Origin: Saprospiraceae bacterium
GTDB lineage: Bacteria; Bacteroidota; Bacteroidia; Chitinophagales; Saprospiraceae
NCBI GenBank assembly: GCA_020631355.1
Contig: JAHDHL010000050.1
Location: forward strand, 1 to 34,584
Direction of reading: 5' to 3'
Length of the DNA: 34,584 nucleotides
Made by a program: the position numbers and the translations under genes. Under the pieces are notes generated by a model, which was not told the DNA's origin, did no database searches, and saw only the letters and a program-made list of their open reading frames with translations. Below are positions 9,099 through 19,417 of the stretch, piece by piece; the stretch's first letter is position 1; each line of letters begins with the position of its first letter.

Positions 9099-9545
9099 AT
9101 GGAATTGCATAATCTGAAACCAGCAAAGGGTTCAACTAAGAATAAAAAGAGAATCGGTCGTGGTGCTGGTTCTGGAAGAGGCGGTACTTCCACACGTGGA
9201 CATAAAGGTGCCAAGTCTCGTTCAGGTTACAGCAACAAGCGTAACTTCGAAGGTGGACAAATGCCACTTCAAATGCGTTTACCTAAGCGTGGGTTCAAAA
9301 GCCCTAATAGGGTAGAATATGTTCCTTTCAACTTATCTCGTCTTCAGTCCATTTCCGAGAAGTACAATGTTTCTGAGATTAGCCCGGAAATGTTATACGA
9401 GAATGGCATTATCAAAAAGAGAGATAAGGTAAAGGTGTTAGGTGGTGGTGAAATGACCGCTAAGTTAGCAGTTAAGGCCCACGGTTGTTCTGAATCAGCC
9501 AAGCAAGCTATCGAGGGCTTGGGAGGTTCAATCACAGTCCTTTAA
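9099..9545 (+). CDS. rplO: 50S ribosomal protein L15
   Basis: L15 (148 residues) is a late 50S assembly protein. The glycine/arginine-rich N-terminus (RIGRGAGSGRGGTSTRGHKG) and the block FEGGQMPLQMRLPKRGF are diagnostic; the C-terminus has the globular KVLGGGEMTAKLAVKAHG. It precedes secY by 9 bases, as in most bacteria. Confidence 0.98.
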   Translation: MELHNLKPAKGSTKNKKRIGRGAGSGRGGTSTRGHKGAKSRSGYSNKRNFEGGQMPLQMRLPKRGFKSPNRVEYVPFNLSRLQSISEKYNVSEISPEMLYENGIIKKRDKVKVLGGGEMTAKLAVKAHGCSESAKQAIEGLGGSITVL

Positions 9546-9554
9546 AATATTACA

Positions 9555-10949
9555 ATGAAGAAGCTAATCACTACATTACGCAATATCTGGAGTATTGAGG
9601 ACCTCAGAAAGAGAATCATATTCACACTCGGATTACTACTGGTATACAGACTAGGATCTTTCGTAGTCTTGCCTGGTTTGGACGGTAGTGTGTTGAATGA
9701 GGTAATGAAAGCTAATTCAAACGGTAATGATATCACGGCTTTATTGTCGGCGTTTACAGGAGGAGCCTTTTCACAGGCTTCTGTTTTTGCGTTAGGTATC
9801 ATGCCTTATATCTCAGCTTCAATCATTGTCCAATTATTAGGTTTTGCTGTTCCGTATTTCCAAAAGTTACAAAAGACTGAGGGAGAAGCGGGACGTAAGA
9901 AAATCACCCAAATTACAAGAATGCTTACAGTTGCCATCACACTGGTTCAGGGTGGTGGTTATCTGACCATGGTTAAGACTATGGATGCTCAGGCTAAGCA
10001 ACAATTAGCACAGAGTGTGATTTCCCCGGATTTGAATGAAAATATCTTCTGGATTGCAGGTATTATCATCCTTTCCACAGGTACTATATTCGCAATGTGG
10101 TTGGGTGAGAAGATTACTGATAGAGGTATCGGTAATGGTGTATCCATACTGATTACTATTGGTATCATTGCAGCACTTCCTGTCGCATTTGCCACGGAAT
10201 TCTCCAATAATCTGGGTATGACATTCGCTGTTGAGATTATCGGATTGATTATCATCACTGCAGTAACCATCATGTTGGTTCAGGCTATCAGAAAGATTCC
10301 TATCCAATACGCTAAGCGTGCTGTAGGAAGGAGAGGAGCCATGATACCTGTAGCAGGTCAAAGGGATAATATTCCGTTGAAAGTAATTGCTGCGGGAGTA
10401 ATGCCAATCATCTTTGCCCAGGCTTTGATGTTCTTGCCAGCTACCATCGTCCAGTACATGGCTACTAATGATGGAGGTGCATCCGCATCAGGAGGAATAC
10501 TTCAAGCATTGACGGACTTCACGTCCTTACCATATAATATTATCTACTTCTTCTTGGTAGTGCTTTTCACTTATGTGTATACTGCCTTGATAGTGGATCC
10601 TAAGAATTATGCTGAATACCTGAAGCGAAACAATGCTTTCATCCCAGGTATTAAGCCAGGTGAGAAGACTGCTGAATTCATTGACGCAGTGGTTACAAGG
10701 ATAACACTTCCTGGATCTGTATTCTTGGGTATCATTTCTATCTTCCCTGCTATCGTTGCAGCATTCGGTGTGAACGTAGGTTTCGCGATGTTCTTCGGTG
10801 GTACTTCACTTCTAATCATCGTGGGTGTGGTATTGGATACCTTACAACAGGTTGAGTCACATCTTGTAATGAGAAAGTACGATGGCTTGGTGAAGTCAGG
10901 TAAGTTGAGAGGAAGAAGTGGTGTTCAGGGTATCGGAGCAAGCATGTAA
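9555..10949 (+). CDS. secY: Preprotein translocase subunit SecY
   Basis: SecY (464 residues) is the channel of the SecYEG translocon in the inner membrane. About ten hydrophobic segments are visible. Family landmarks include the N-terminal IWSIEDLRKRIIFTLGLLL, the plug-region GGAFSQASVFALGIMPYISASI, the cytoplasmic loop GRRGAMIPVAGQRDNIPLK and the end MRKYDGLVKSGKLRGR. Its position between rplO and map is standard; adk, often found here in other phyla, is missing. Confidence 0.98.
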   Translation: MKKLITTLRNIWSIEDLRKRIIFTLGLLLVYRLGSFVVLPGLDGSVLNEVMKANSNGNDITALLSAFTGGAFSQASVFALGIMPYISASIIVQLLGFAVPYFQKLQKTEGEAGRKKITQITRMLTVAITLVQGGGYLTMVKTMDAQAKQQLAQSVISPDLNENIFWIAGIIILSTGTIFAMWLGEKITDRGIGNGVSILITIGIIAALPVAFATEFSNNLGMTFAVEIIGLIIITAVTIMLVQAIRKIPIQYAKRAVGRRGAMIPVAGQRDNIPLKVIAAGVMPIIFAQALMFLPATIVQYMATNDGGASASGGILQALTDFTSLPYNIIYFFLVVLFTYVYTALIVDPKNYAEYLKRNNAFIPGIKPGEKTAEFIDAVVTRITLPGSVFLGIISIFPAIVAAFGVNVGFAMFFGGTSLLIIVGVVLDTLQQVESHLVMRKYDGLVKSGKLRGRSGVQGIGASM

Positions 10950-10951
10950 TC

Positions 10952-11779
10952 ATGCGTCGTAAGAGTAAGCAAATTATCCTGAAGACAGACGAGGAGGTAG
11001 AACTCATTCGAGAAAACTGCCTTATTGTTTCCAAAGCCCTTGCTCTAGTAGCTTCCTTACTCAAGCCAGGTGTTACTGGTGAAATGATTGATAGGGAAGC
11101 AGAAACATTAATCAGAGACTTGGGATCTGTTCCTGGTTTCAAGGGCTTGTACGATTTTCCTGCAACACTTTGTATATCGGTTAACCATGCAGTAGTCCAT
11201 GGTATTCCGACAAAGCAAGAATTCAAGGAAGGCGATATCATTTCTGTGGATTGTGGTTCTTATATGAACGAATTTTACGGAGATGCAGCTTATACTTTTG
11301 CTTTGGGAGAAATCCCGCAGGAAGTAGAGGAATTACTGAGTGTAACAAAGACATCCCTCTATAAAGGAATAGAGCAAGCCGTTCACGGTAAGCGAGTTGA
11401 AGACATAGGACACGCCATTCAGAATTATTGCGAGAAAGAACATGGGTATGGTGTTGTTAGGGAGTTGGTAGGCCACGGATTGGGGAAGACCATGCACGAG
11501 GCACCCGAAGTCCCGAACTATGGAAGGAGAGGTAGGGGGCCTTTGATGAAAGATGGTCTTGTCATAGCCATTGAACCCATGATTAATCTGGGTAAGAGAA
11601 ATGTGGCTACGGCAGAGGATGGTTGGACGATTGTGACACAAGACAAAAAGCCATCAGCTCACTACGAGCATACCGTTGTGGTAAGGAAAAAGAAAGCAGA
11701 TATCTTATCAAATCATGATTTGATTGAGGAAGAAATAAAAAATAACTCAAATATTCGTGAAATTTTGATAAAAAATTAA
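10952..11779 (+). CDS. map: Type I methionine aminopeptidase
   Basis: This cytosolic metalloenzyme removes the initiator methionine from new proteins. It has 275 residues and no N-terminal zinc-finger extension. The metal ligands are recognisable: two Asp in [17 protein letters not shown], His in [16 protein letters not shown], Glu in IAIEPMI and Glu in AHYEHTVVV. It begins 2 bases after the secY stop. The C-terminus has about 25 extra charged residues beyond the usual end. Confidence 0.97.
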   Translation: MRRKSKQIILKTDEEVELIRENCLIVSKALALVASLLKPGVTGEMIDREAETLIRDLGSVPGFKGLYDFPATLCISVNHAVVHGIPTKQEFKEGDIISVDCGSYMNEFYGDAAYTFALGEIPQEVEELLSVTKTSLYKGIEQAVHGKRVEDIGHAIQNYCEKEHGYGVVRELVGHGLGKTMHEAPEVPNYGRRGRGPLMKDGLVIAIEPMINLGKRNVATAEDGWTIVTQDKKPSAHYEHTVVVRKKKADILSNHDLIEEEIKNNSNIREILIKN

Positions 11780-11813
11780 GATATTTGCACTCCGAAATCA
11801 GAATAGGTTATTT

Positions 11814-12032
11814 ATGGCAAAGCAAGATTTGATAAAACAAGATGGTACAGTAGAAGAAGCATTGTCTAATGCAATGTTTAGGGTTCGTCTTGAGAATGAC
11901 CATCAAATCATCGCTAACATATCAGGGAAGATGAGGATGAATTATATCAGAATCTTACCTGGGGATAAGGTAGCAGTAGAAATGTCCCCTTATGATTTGA
12001 GTAGGGGCAGAATTACATATAGGTATAAGTAA
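11814..12032 (+). CDS. infA: Translation initiation factor IF-1
   Basis: IF-1 (72 residues) binds the A site of the 30S subunit during initiation. It is a single S1-like OB fold with the family pattern [44 protein letters not shown] and RGRITYRYK. It lies between map and rpmJ as usual. Confidence 0.98.
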   Translation: MAKQDLIKQDGTVEEALSNAMFRVRLENDHQIIANISGKMRMNYIRILPGDKVAVEMSPYDLSRGRITYRYK

Positions 12033-12082
12033 CCTTGATTATTTGTCCGGTGACCTATTGGGAACCAGAAAAATAAATAACG

Positions 12083-12199
12083 ATGAAAGTTAGAGCATCA
12101 GTTAAGAAGCGTTCTGCAGATTGCAAGATCGTTCGTAGAAAAGGAAAGATTTACATCATTAATAAGAAGAATCCTAGGTTCAAGCAAAGACAAGGATAA
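12083..12199 (+). CDS. rpmJ: 50S ribosomal protein L36, zinc-free form
   Basis: A 38-codon gene reading [20 protein letters not shown] and ending [12 protein letters not shown], clearly L36. Of the four zinc ligands of the classical form (Cys11, Cys14, Cys27, His33) only Cys14 remains; the others are Ser, Asn and Phe. It is therefore the C-minus type and should not bind zinc. Confidence 0.96.
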   Translation: MKVRASVKKRSADCKIVRRKGKIYIINKKNPRFKQRQG

Positions 12200-12214
12200 T
12201 AAAAGAGATATACA

Positions 12215-12592
12215 ATGGCTCGAATAGCAGGTGTAGATTTACCAAGACAAAAGCGTGGCGTTATCAGTTTGACCTATATCTACGGTATAGGACCAACCCT
12301 TGCTAAAAGTATCTTGGCTAAGGCTGAAATCAGTGAAGACACTAAGGTTAGTGACTGGAATGATGAGAATATTCGTCAGATATCCAGTATCATCCAAAAC
12401 GAATATACTGTCGAGGGTGAATTAAGATCAGAAGTACAAACCAATATCAAGCGTTTGATGGATATTGCTTGTTACCGTGGTCTTAGGCACAGAAAGGGTC
12501 TTCCTTTGAGAGGTCAGAGAACTAAGACGAACGCACGTACTCGTAAGGGTAAGCGTAAGACTGTAGCCAACAAGAAGAAAGCAACTAAATAA
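12215..12592 (+). CDS. rpsM: 30S ribosomal protein S13
   Basis: S13 (125 residues) forms intersubunit bridges and touches P-site tRNA through its basic tail. It starts [20 protein letters not shown] and has the H2TH region [12 protein letters not shown], then [20 protein letters not shown]. The lysine-rich end is normal. It is the first gene of the alpha-operon part. Confidence 0.98.
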   Translation: MARIAGVDLPRQKRGVISLTYIYGIGPTLAKSILAKAEISEDTKVSDWNDENIRQISSIIQNEYTVEGELRSEVQTNIKRLMDIACYRGLRHRKGLPLRGQRTKTNARTRKGKRKTVANKKKATK

Positions 12593-12623
12593 TTAATTAG
12601 GAATTTAGAATTATCCAAGGGAT

Positions 12624-13010
12624 ATGGCTAAGAGACAAAAGATAAAGAAGAAGAATGTAAGGGTCGAACCAGAAGGTTTGGTTTACATTAAAGCAAGCTT
12701 CAACAATATCATCATCACATTGACTAACAAACAAGGTCACGTGATTTCTTGGGCTTCTGCTGGTAAGGCAGGTTTCAAAGGCTCTAAGAAGAATACTCCG
12801 TATGCAGCTTCCATCGCGTCTGCAGATGCAGCTCAGGAGGCTTACGATTTGGGAATGAGATCATGTACTGTATATGTCAAGGGGCCTGGTTCAGGGCGTG
12901 AGGCAGCAATACGTGGTATCGATAACTCTGGAATTAAGGTAACTCGCATCAAGGACGTTACACCGATTCCTCACAACGGTTGTCGCCCTCCAAAGCGTAG
13001 AAGAGTATAA
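12624..13010 (+). CDS. rpsK: 30S ribosomal protein S11
   Basis: S11 (128 residues) lies on the 30S platform near the E site. Typical features are [20 protein letters not shown], the [13 protein letters not shown] loop and the C-terminal [18 protein letters not shown]. Length and order (S13-S11-S4) are canonical. Confidence 0.98.
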   Translation: MAKRQKIKKKNVRVEPEGLVYIKASFNNIIITLTNKQGHVISWASAGKAGFKGSKKNTPYAASIASADAAQEAYDLGMRSCTVYVKGPGSGREAAIRGIDNSGIKVTRIKDVTPIPHNGCRPPKRRRV

Positions 13011-13047
13011 TCATTTAGTTGTATCCTTAGAAGAATTAGCTAGGAAA

Positions 13048-13659
13048 ATGGCAAGATATACAGGTCCTAAGACAAAAAAAGCCCGTGCACTGGGCGAACC
13101 TATTTACGGTTTCGATAAAGCATTCGAAAAAAAGAAATACGGTCCGGGTCAGCACGGTAACTCAAGAAGAAGAAAGCAAAAATCTGACTATTCCCTTCAA
13201 TTGAAGGAAAAGCAGAAAGCTAAGTTCACCTACGGTTTGTTGGAGCGTCAGTTCCGTAACCTTTTCGATAAGGCAAGTCGTAAGAGTGGTGTAACTGGTC
13301 ACTTGTTGCTTCAGTTCCTTGAATCACGTTTGGATAATGTGGTATTCCGCATGGGAATAGCTCCTACTCGTAGGGCTGCTCGTCAGTTGGTATCACATAA
13401 GCACATCGTATTGAATGGTGTTGTTACCAATATCCCTTCCTGTCATGTACGTCCGGGTGATGTAGTTGCTGTAAGAGGTAAGTCACAGGGCATGCAAGTT
13501 GTAAAGGATAGCGTGAATGCCAAGGGTAACGCAGGAAAATTCGGTTGGATTGAATTCACTCCAGAAAAGATGGAAGGTAAATTCATGGGATACCCCGAAA
13601 GAGACCAAATTCCTGAGAATATCAATGAGCAGCTCATCGTCGAGCTTTACTCTAAATAA
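13048..13659 (+). CDS. rpsD: 30S ribosomal protein S4
   Basis: S4 (203 residues) starts 30S assembly on the 5' domain of 16S rRNA. The S4 RNA-binding domain is visible as [20 protein letters not shown], then [16 protein letters not shown]. The N-terminus lacks a four-cysteine zinc site. In E. coli S4 represses the alpha operon; a strong hairpin lies just behind this gene, before rpoA. Confidence 0.98.
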   Translation: MARYTGPKTKKARALGEPIYGFDKAFEKKKYGPGQHGNSRRRKQKSDYSLQLKEKQKAKFTYGLLERQFRNLFDKASRKSGVTGHLLLQFLESRLDNVVFRMGIAPTRRAARQLVSHKHIVLNGVVTNIPSCHVRPGDVVAVRGKSQGMQVVKDSVNAKGNAGKFGWIEFTPEKMEGKFMGYPERDQIPENINEQLIVELYSK

Positions 13660-13680
13660 TAGTTTCTGACATGAAAAAGG

Positions 13681-13717
13681 GTTTGGCAATATGAGGGACG
13701 TCTCCATATTGTCAAAC
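13681..13717 (+). other. Strong hairpin between rpsD and rpoA
   Basis: Bases 13681-13693 (GTTTGGCAATATG) pair with 13705-13717 (CATATTGTCAAAC) over 13 bp with one G-U pair, plus a few more possible pairs toward the loop. No T-run follows (TCATTTTACATT), so it is probably an RNA processing or stability element that separates rpoA from the ribosomal genes, not a full terminator. Confidence 0.6.
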
Positions 13718-13760
13718 TCATTTTACATTATAAAGCTTTTCTCCAAAGTATTACCTGAGT

Positions 13761-14759
13761 ATGAGTATTTTGAATTTTCAACAACCTGACAAAATCATTC
13801 TTAATAAAGCTACTGAGTTCGAAGGATCTTTCGAATTCAAGCCTTTAGAGCCTGGTTTTGGTCAAACTGTAGGTAACTCTCTTAGAAGAGTACTACTATC
13901 CTCCTTGGAGGGTTTCGCTATTTCTGCTATCCGTATTGCAGGAGTAGAACATGAATTCGCTACAATACGTGGCGTTGTGGAGGATGTTGTAGATATCATT
14001 CTGAACCTCAAGCAAATCCGAATCAAGCAGTTGATTGCTGATGAGGAAATCACAGATGAGAAAATTTACCTTACTATCTCAGGTAAGGATGAATTTCGCG
14101 CAGGTGACATCGAGGAACATACCAATGTATTCAAGATTATGAATCCTGATTTGTTGGTTTGTACCATGGAAACGTTTGTAAACTTGGAGATGGAGCTAAC
14201 CATCACCAAGGGACGTGGTTATGTACCAGCCGAGGAAAATCTACCAAAGGATGCTCCTATCGGTGTAATTCCAATTGATGCAATCTACACTCCAATCAAG
14301 AACGTAGCTTACAGAATCGAGAATACTCGTGTAGGACAACGTACCGATTACGAGAAATTGAGCATCGATGTAAAGACAGATGGAACCATCCATCCTGAGG
14401 ATGCAGTCAAGCAAGCTGCTCGTATCATGATTCAACACCTTATGTTGATTACTGATGAGAACATCAAGTTTGATACTGGTGTAAGCCAGGAAGAAAATAT
14501 CGTAGATGAGCATATCCTACACATGAGAAAGTTGTTGAAGACTTCTCTAGAGGATTTGGACTTGTCTGTGCGTGCATACAATTGTTTGAAAGCAGCCAAG
14601 ATTAACAGCTTGTCTGAGTTGGTTCGCTTTGAGACACACGAACTATTGAAATTCAGAAACTTCGGTAAGAAGTCTTTGGTTGAGATAGAAGAACTACTTG
14701 TTGAGAAAGGTTTGACATTCGGAATGGATCTTTCCAAGTACAAGTTGGACGAAGAATAA
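13761..14759 (+). CDS. rpoA: RNA polymerase alpha subunit
   Basis: Alpha (332 residues) dimerises to start RNA polymerase assembly and contacts activators and promoter DNA. The N-domain shows EPGFGQTVGNSLRRVLLSSL and KGRGYVPAEEN; the C-domain (about residues 255-325) shows LSVRAYNCLKAAKINSLSEL and LKFRNFGKKSLVEIEELL, the two helix-hairpin parts. Normal length. It is placed between rpsD and rplQ as in nearly all bacteria. Confidence 0.98.
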   Translation: MSILNFQQPDKIILNKATEFEGSFEFKPLEPGFGQTVGNSLRRVLLSSLEGFAISAIRIAGVEHEFATIRGVVEDVVDIILNLKQIRIKQLIADEEITDEKIYLTISGKDEFRAGDIEEHTNVFKIMNPDLLVCTMETFVNLEMELTITKGRGYVPAEENLPKDAPIGVIPIDAIYTPIKNVAYRIENTRVGQRTDYEKLSIDVKTDGTIHPEDAVKQAARIMIQHLMLITDENIKFDTGVSQEENIVDEHILHMRKLLKTSLEDLDLSVRAYNCLKAAKINSLSELVRFETHELLKFRNFGKKSLVEIEELLVEKGLTFGMDLSKYKLDEE

Positions 14760-14777
14760 TATCATCCAATAGCAGGT

Positions 14778-14801
14778 TGTATCATATTCTAAGGTGATAC
14801 A
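14778..14801 (+). other. Hairpin 1 between rpoA and rplQ
   Basis: TGTATCA (14778-14784) pairs exactly with TGATACA (14795-14801) across a 10-base loop. No T-run follows. The word GGTGATAC recurs at 14873-14880 just before rplQ. Confidence 0.4.
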
Positions 14802-14832
14802 GGATCAGTTTTATAACTAACGTATTAACGAC

Positions 14833-14869
14833 CCACTTTGAAGTCTGTGCCTGCCATGCAGTAAAGTGG
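14833..14869 (+). other. Hairpin 2 between rpoA and rplQ
   Basis: CCACTTT (14833-14839) pairs exactly with AAAGTGG (14863-14869). An inner CTG/CAG pairing may extend it. No T-run follows, so a processing or regulatory structure is more likely than a terminator. Confidence 0.4.
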
Positions 14870-14898
14870 AGTGGTGATACAAATTAATATTCTTTCAA

Positions 14899-15387
14899 AT
14901 GAGACACGGTAAGAAGTTCAATCATTTGGGTAGAAAGAAAGGACACAGAAAAGCATTGCTTAAGAACCTTTCTATCTCTTTGATTGAGCACAAACGTATC
15001 AGAACTACATTGGCTAAGGCGAAAGCACTTCGTAAGCATATCGAGCCAATCATTTCTAAGTCTAAGGACAATACAACACATTCTAGAAGGGTTGTATTCA
15101 GTATGCTTCAAAATAAGGAAGCTGTTAAGGAATTATTCGGGACAGTAGCTCCTAAGGTCGCTGATCGTCCAGGAGGTTATACCAGGGTAATCCGCACAGG
15201 TTTCCGTAGAAGTGATGGATCAGAAATGGCACTTATCGAATTGGTGGATTTCAATGAAGTATACACTGGTAAGGTAGAGAAAGAGGAAGCGAAGAAGAAG
15301 CGTACCCGTAGAGGACGAAGCAAGAAGAAAGCAGATGAGACAACTTCAGAAGTTGAAAATACTGCTGACGAAAATAACGAGGAATAA
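14899..15387 (+). CDS. rplQ: 50S ribosomal protein L17 with charged tail
   Basis: L17 lies near the tunnel exit. The family core is clear: [39 protein letters not shown] and [21 protein letters not shown]. The protein has 162 residues against about 120 in many bacteria; the extra roughly 40 residues are first basic ([13 protein letters not shown]) and then acidic ([10 protein letters not shown]). It closes the superoperon; a strong terminator begins 25 bases after its stop. Confidence 0.97.
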   Translation: MRHGKKFNHLGRKKGHRKALLKNLSISLIEHKRIRTTLAKAKALRKHIEPIISKSKDNTTHSRRVVFSMLQNKEAVKELFGTVAPKVADRPGGYTRVIRTGFRRSDGSEMALIELVDFNEVYTGKVEKEEAKKKRTRRGRSKKKADETTSEVENTADENNEE

Positions 15388-15412
15388 GAATCCATGGATT
15401 CCTAAAACATAT

Positions 15413-15448
15413 AAGCGACAATATCATTATGGTATTGTCGCTTTTTTT
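15413..15448 (+). terminator. Intrinsic terminator of the ribosomal superoperon
   Basis: AAGCGACAATA (15413-15423) pairs exactly with TATTGTCGCTT (15433-15443), followed by a run of T to 15448. It has all the marks of a Rho-independent terminator and marks the end of the S10-spc-alpha transcript. Confidence 0.93.
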
Positions 15449-15550
15449 ATATCCCAAGAATCAATAGGGGCATCGGTGGATAGATGGACGAATGAGCATA
15501 TCTTTCATCTTAAATTAACATGACACCCGACATTATAATGTTTGAAATAC

Positions 15551-15558
15551 TATCTTTG
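15551..15558 (+). promoter_or_regulatory. -7 box of the carA promoter
   Basis: TATCTTTG fits the Bacteroidota -7 consensus TAnnTTTG and stands 24 bases before the carA start, behind the superoperon terminator. A -33 TTG at the usual distance is not seen. Confidence 0.6.
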
Positions 15559-15582
15559 CAGCAATTTTAAAAACATCTTTCT

Positions 15583-16671
15583 ATGAAGCAAGTTCCAGCT
15601 GTCCTAGTACTCCAAGATGGCACTGTTTTTCACGGTAAATCCGCAGGTAAAATAGGTACTACCACAGGAGAGATCTGTTTCAATACAGGAATGACCGGTT
15701 ATCAGGAAGTCTTTACTGATCCATCCTACTTTGGTCAACTTCTCGTAGCAACGAACGCACATATCGGGAATTACGGTATCAAGGAATTGGATGAAGAATC
15801 AGAAAGCATCAAAATCGCAGGCCTGATTTGTAAGAATTATACATGGCAATATTCCAGACCCATAGCGGATGAATCCATTCAGGATTATTTCGAAAACGAA
15901 AACCTGGTGGGAATCTGTGATGTGGATACTCGTGCGATTGTAAAGCATATCAGGAATTCAGGAGCTATGAATGCCATCATCTCATCCGAAGAATTGGATG
16001 TGGATGTACTGAAGGATAAATTATCCAAGGTGCCCAGTATGGAAGGTTTGGAGTTGGCCTCTAAGGTAACAACTCAGGAACCTTATGAAATGGGTGATAG
16101 TAGTTCGGCTAAGAAAGTGGCCGTTCTCGATTTTGGAACAAAGAGGAATATATTAAGGAGTTTCACTGAAAGGGGTGTTTTCCTCAAAGTATTCCCTGCC
16201 AATACATCCTTTGATGAATTAAAGGCATGGAATCCTGATGGATACTTCTTTTCCAATGGTCCTGGTGATCCCGCAGCAATGGATTATGCTGTGGATACTG
16301 CCAAGAAAATCGTGAGTGAGGATAAACCTGTATTCGGTATATGTCTAGGACATCAGATTCTGGCATTGTCGCAGGATATACCCACTTACAAAATGCACCA
16401 TGGCCATAGGGGCATCAACCATCCAGTGAAGAATCTATTAACAGGGAAGTGTGAAATTACTAGCCAAAACCATGGTTTTGGAGTTAGCCCTGAAGCCATC
16501 AATAAGATGTTGGATAAGGTAGAAGTGACTCATATCAACCTGAATGACGATACCATAGAAGGAATCAAGGTTAAGGGAAAGAATGCATTTTCGGTACAAT
16601 ATCACCCGGAAGCAGCACCTGGCCCGCATGATTCCAGATATCTATTTGATGAGTTTGTAGCAATGCTCTAA
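15583..16671 (+). CDS. carA: Carbamoyl-phosphate synthase small subunit
   Basis: CarA hydrolyses glutamine and passes ammonia to CarB, which makes carbamoyl phosphate for pyrimidines and arginine. The N-domain has FHGKSAGKIGTTTGEICFNT and GMTGYQEVFTDPSYFGQ; the class I glutamine amidotransferase domain has the nucleophile Cys254 in GICLGHQ and His341/Glu343 in YHPEA. It has 362 residues, the usual size. carB is not in the window. The rplQ-carA-eno order, as I recall, recurs in Bacteroidota. Confidence 0.97.
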   Translation: MKQVPAVLVLQDGTVFHGKSAGKIGTTTGEICFNTGMTGYQEVFTDPSYFGQLLVATNAHIGNYGIKELDEESESIKIAGLICKNYTWQYSRPIADESIQDYFENENLVGICDVDTRAIVKHIRNSGAMNAIISSEELDVDVLKDKLSKVPSMEGLELASKVTTQEPYEMGDSSSAKKVAVLDFGTKRNILRSFTERGVFLKVFPANTSFDELKAWNPDGYFFSNGPGDPAAMDYAVDTAKKIVSEDKPVFGICLGHQILALSQDIPTYKMHHGHRGINHPVKNLLTGKCEITSQNHGFGVSPEAINKMLDKVEVTHINLNDDTIEGIKVKGKNAFSVQYHPEAAPGPHDSRYLFDEFVAML

Positions 16672-16709
16672 CCAAACCAAACCCATATCCTAATAATCAA
16701 TCCATTTAA

Positions 16710-18005
<1,296 letters not shown>

Positions 18006-18025
18006 TTATACTTGAATTGTAGGCT

Positions 18026-18061
18026 TTGTTAGGCATGTTCTCCATGCATTGCGTATTTTTG
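18026..18061 (+). promoter_or_regulatory. Possible promoter for the DivIC-like gene and sucD
   Basis: TATTTTTG (18054-18061) fits the TAnnTTTG -7 box, with a TTG at 18026-18028 some 25 bases upstream, slightly farther than ideal. The start codon comes only 7 bases after the box, so transcripts would be nearly leaderless; this lowers my trust. A short GCATG/CATGC hairpin lies between the two elements. Confidence 0.35.
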
Positions 18062-18068
18062 TGATATT

Positions 18069-18404
18069 ATGGCTAGAAGAAGAACAAATCCAATAAAGCC
18101 TTTGCTGGATAAACTGCCGGCACCACTGAAGAATAAGTATGTTATTACCCTTATCATATTCCTATTCTTCTTTGTTTTCATTAATAGAATCAATCCCCTG
18201 ACCCAGTTATCCTTACAGAACCATAAAAAGGAAATGGAGGATAAGAAAGCATATTACGAACAAAAGCTCGAAAAGGTCAAGGAGGATAAGGCGGATAATG
18301 AAAGGAATATCGAGAAATTCGCACGAGAGAAGTATTATATGAAAAAAGGGAATGAGGATGTTTTCATCATTGTTGATGATGAAAAGGGAGAGAAAAAGAA
18401 TTAA
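18069..18404 (+). CDS. DivIC/FtsB-like septum formation initiator protein
   Basis: A 111-residue bitopic membrane protein: a short basic N-terminus, one membrane segment (about residues 27-39, [13 protein letters not shown]), then a periplasmic coiled coil rich in K and E (about 55-85) and a segment like the family's [17 protein letters not shown]. This matches the septum formation initiator family, which bridges FtsL and FtsQ-type proteins at the division site. It sits 20 bases before sucD, probably in one transcript. Confidence 0.85.
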   Translation: MARRRTNPIKPLLDKLPAPLKNKYVITLIIFLFFFVFINRINPLTQLSLQNHKKEMEDKKAYYEQKLEKVKEDKADNERNIEKFAREKYYMKKGNEDVFIIVDDEKGEKKN

Positions 18405-18424
18405 AACTTAAATCGAATATATAC

Positions 18425-19306
18425 ATGTCTGTATTAGTCAATAAGGATTCCAAGATCATCGTTCAGGGATTCACAGGAAAGGAAGGAACTTTCCACTCAG
18501 GCCAAATGATTGAGTACGGTACTCCTGTTGTAGGAGGTGTTACTCCGGGTAAGGGAGGACAGGAACATTTGGGCAAGCCGGTTTTCAATACAGTTGCAGA
18601 GGCTGTGGATAAGGTAGCTGCGGATACATCCATCATCTTTGTGCCTCCTAAGTTCGCAGGTGATGCCATCATGGAAGCAGCTGAGGCTGGTATCAAGGTC
18701 ATCATTTGTATCACTGAGGGAATTCCGGTTCAGGATATGGTCAAGGTTAAGGCTTACTTGAACAAGTATGACTGTATATTAATCGGACCGAATTGTCCGG
18801 GTGTTATCACGCCGGGTGAGGCCAAGGTAGGAATCATGCCTGGATTCGTTTTCAAACCGGGTAGGATTGGTGTTATCTCAAAGTCAGGTACACTGACCTA
18901 TGAGGCCGCGGATCAGATTGTAAAGGCCGGATTGGGTATTTCTACTGCAATCGGTATCGGGGGTGATCCGATTATCGGTACTCCGACCAAGGAAGCTGTA
19001 GAATTATTGATGAATGACCCGGAGACGGATGCTATCGTAATGATTGGAGAGATTGGAGGTAACTATGAGGCGCTGGCCGCAAAATATATCAGTGAATCCG
19101 GTAATAAGAAGCCTGTCGTAGGTTTCATTGCAGGTAAGACTGCACCTAAGGGCCGTACAATGGGCCACGCCGGTGCAATCGTTGGTGGCGAGGATGATAC
19201 TGCGGAAGCCAAGATGAGAATCATGGCTGCAAACGGTATCCATGTGGTACAATCTCCTGCCGATATCGGTAGTACAATGCTTAAGGCACTCAAGGGCGAT
19301 GCATAA
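18425..19306 (+). CDS. sucD: Succinyl-CoA synthetase alpha subunit
   Basis: SucD (293 residues) with SucC interconverts succinyl-CoA and succinate while making a nucleoside triphosphate in the TCA cycle. The CoA-binding start has [20 protein letters not shown]. The phosphorylated histidine is His248 in [23 protein letters not shown] and [20 protein letters not shown] are also typical. The partner sucC is not adjacent, so the two subunits are encoded apart in this genome. Confidence 0.97.
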   Translation: MSVLVNKDSKIIVQGFTGKEGTFHSGQMIEYGTPVVGGVTPGKGGQEHLGKPVFNTVAEAVDKVAADTSIIFVPPKFAGDAIMEAAEAGIKVIICITEGIPVQDMVKVKAYLNKYDCILIGPNCPGVITPGEAKVGIMPGFVFKPGRIGVISKSGTLTYEAADQIVKAGLGISTAIGIGGDPIIGTPTKEAVELLMNDPETDAIVMIGEIGGNYEALAAKYISESGNKKPVVGFIAGKTAPKGRTMGHAGAIVGGEDDTAEAKMRIMAANGIHVVQSPADIGSTMLKALKGDA

Positions 19307-19335
19307 TACATCCGTACTTGATATAGAATAAAGAG

Positions 19336-19367
19336 AGGGTAGGGCAGTAGCCTTACCCTTTTTTTTT
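19336..19367 (+). terminator. Intrinsic terminator after sucD
   Basis: AGGGTAGGGC (19336-19345) pairs with GCCTTACCCT (19350-19359) with one G-U pair and a 4-base loop, followed by eight more T. Clear Rho-independent terminator. Confidence 0.92.
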
Positions 19368-19417
19368 AACTTTATATCAGATTATAGAGGAGTATTCGTT
19401 GATTCATAGGGAATATC

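Noticed and set aside
11780-11813. Promoter before infA (GATATTTG)
   Set aside because: One mismatch at the first base of the -7 box and no -33 element at a suitable distance.
15389-15400. 12-base palindrome AATCCATGGATT behind rplQ
   Set aside because: Perfect but short and placed just before a strong terminator; likely chance, with no second copy seen nearby.
15335-15523. Possible 62-residue + strand protein over the end of rplQ and its terminator
   Set aside because: It reads through a strong terminator and has no family features.
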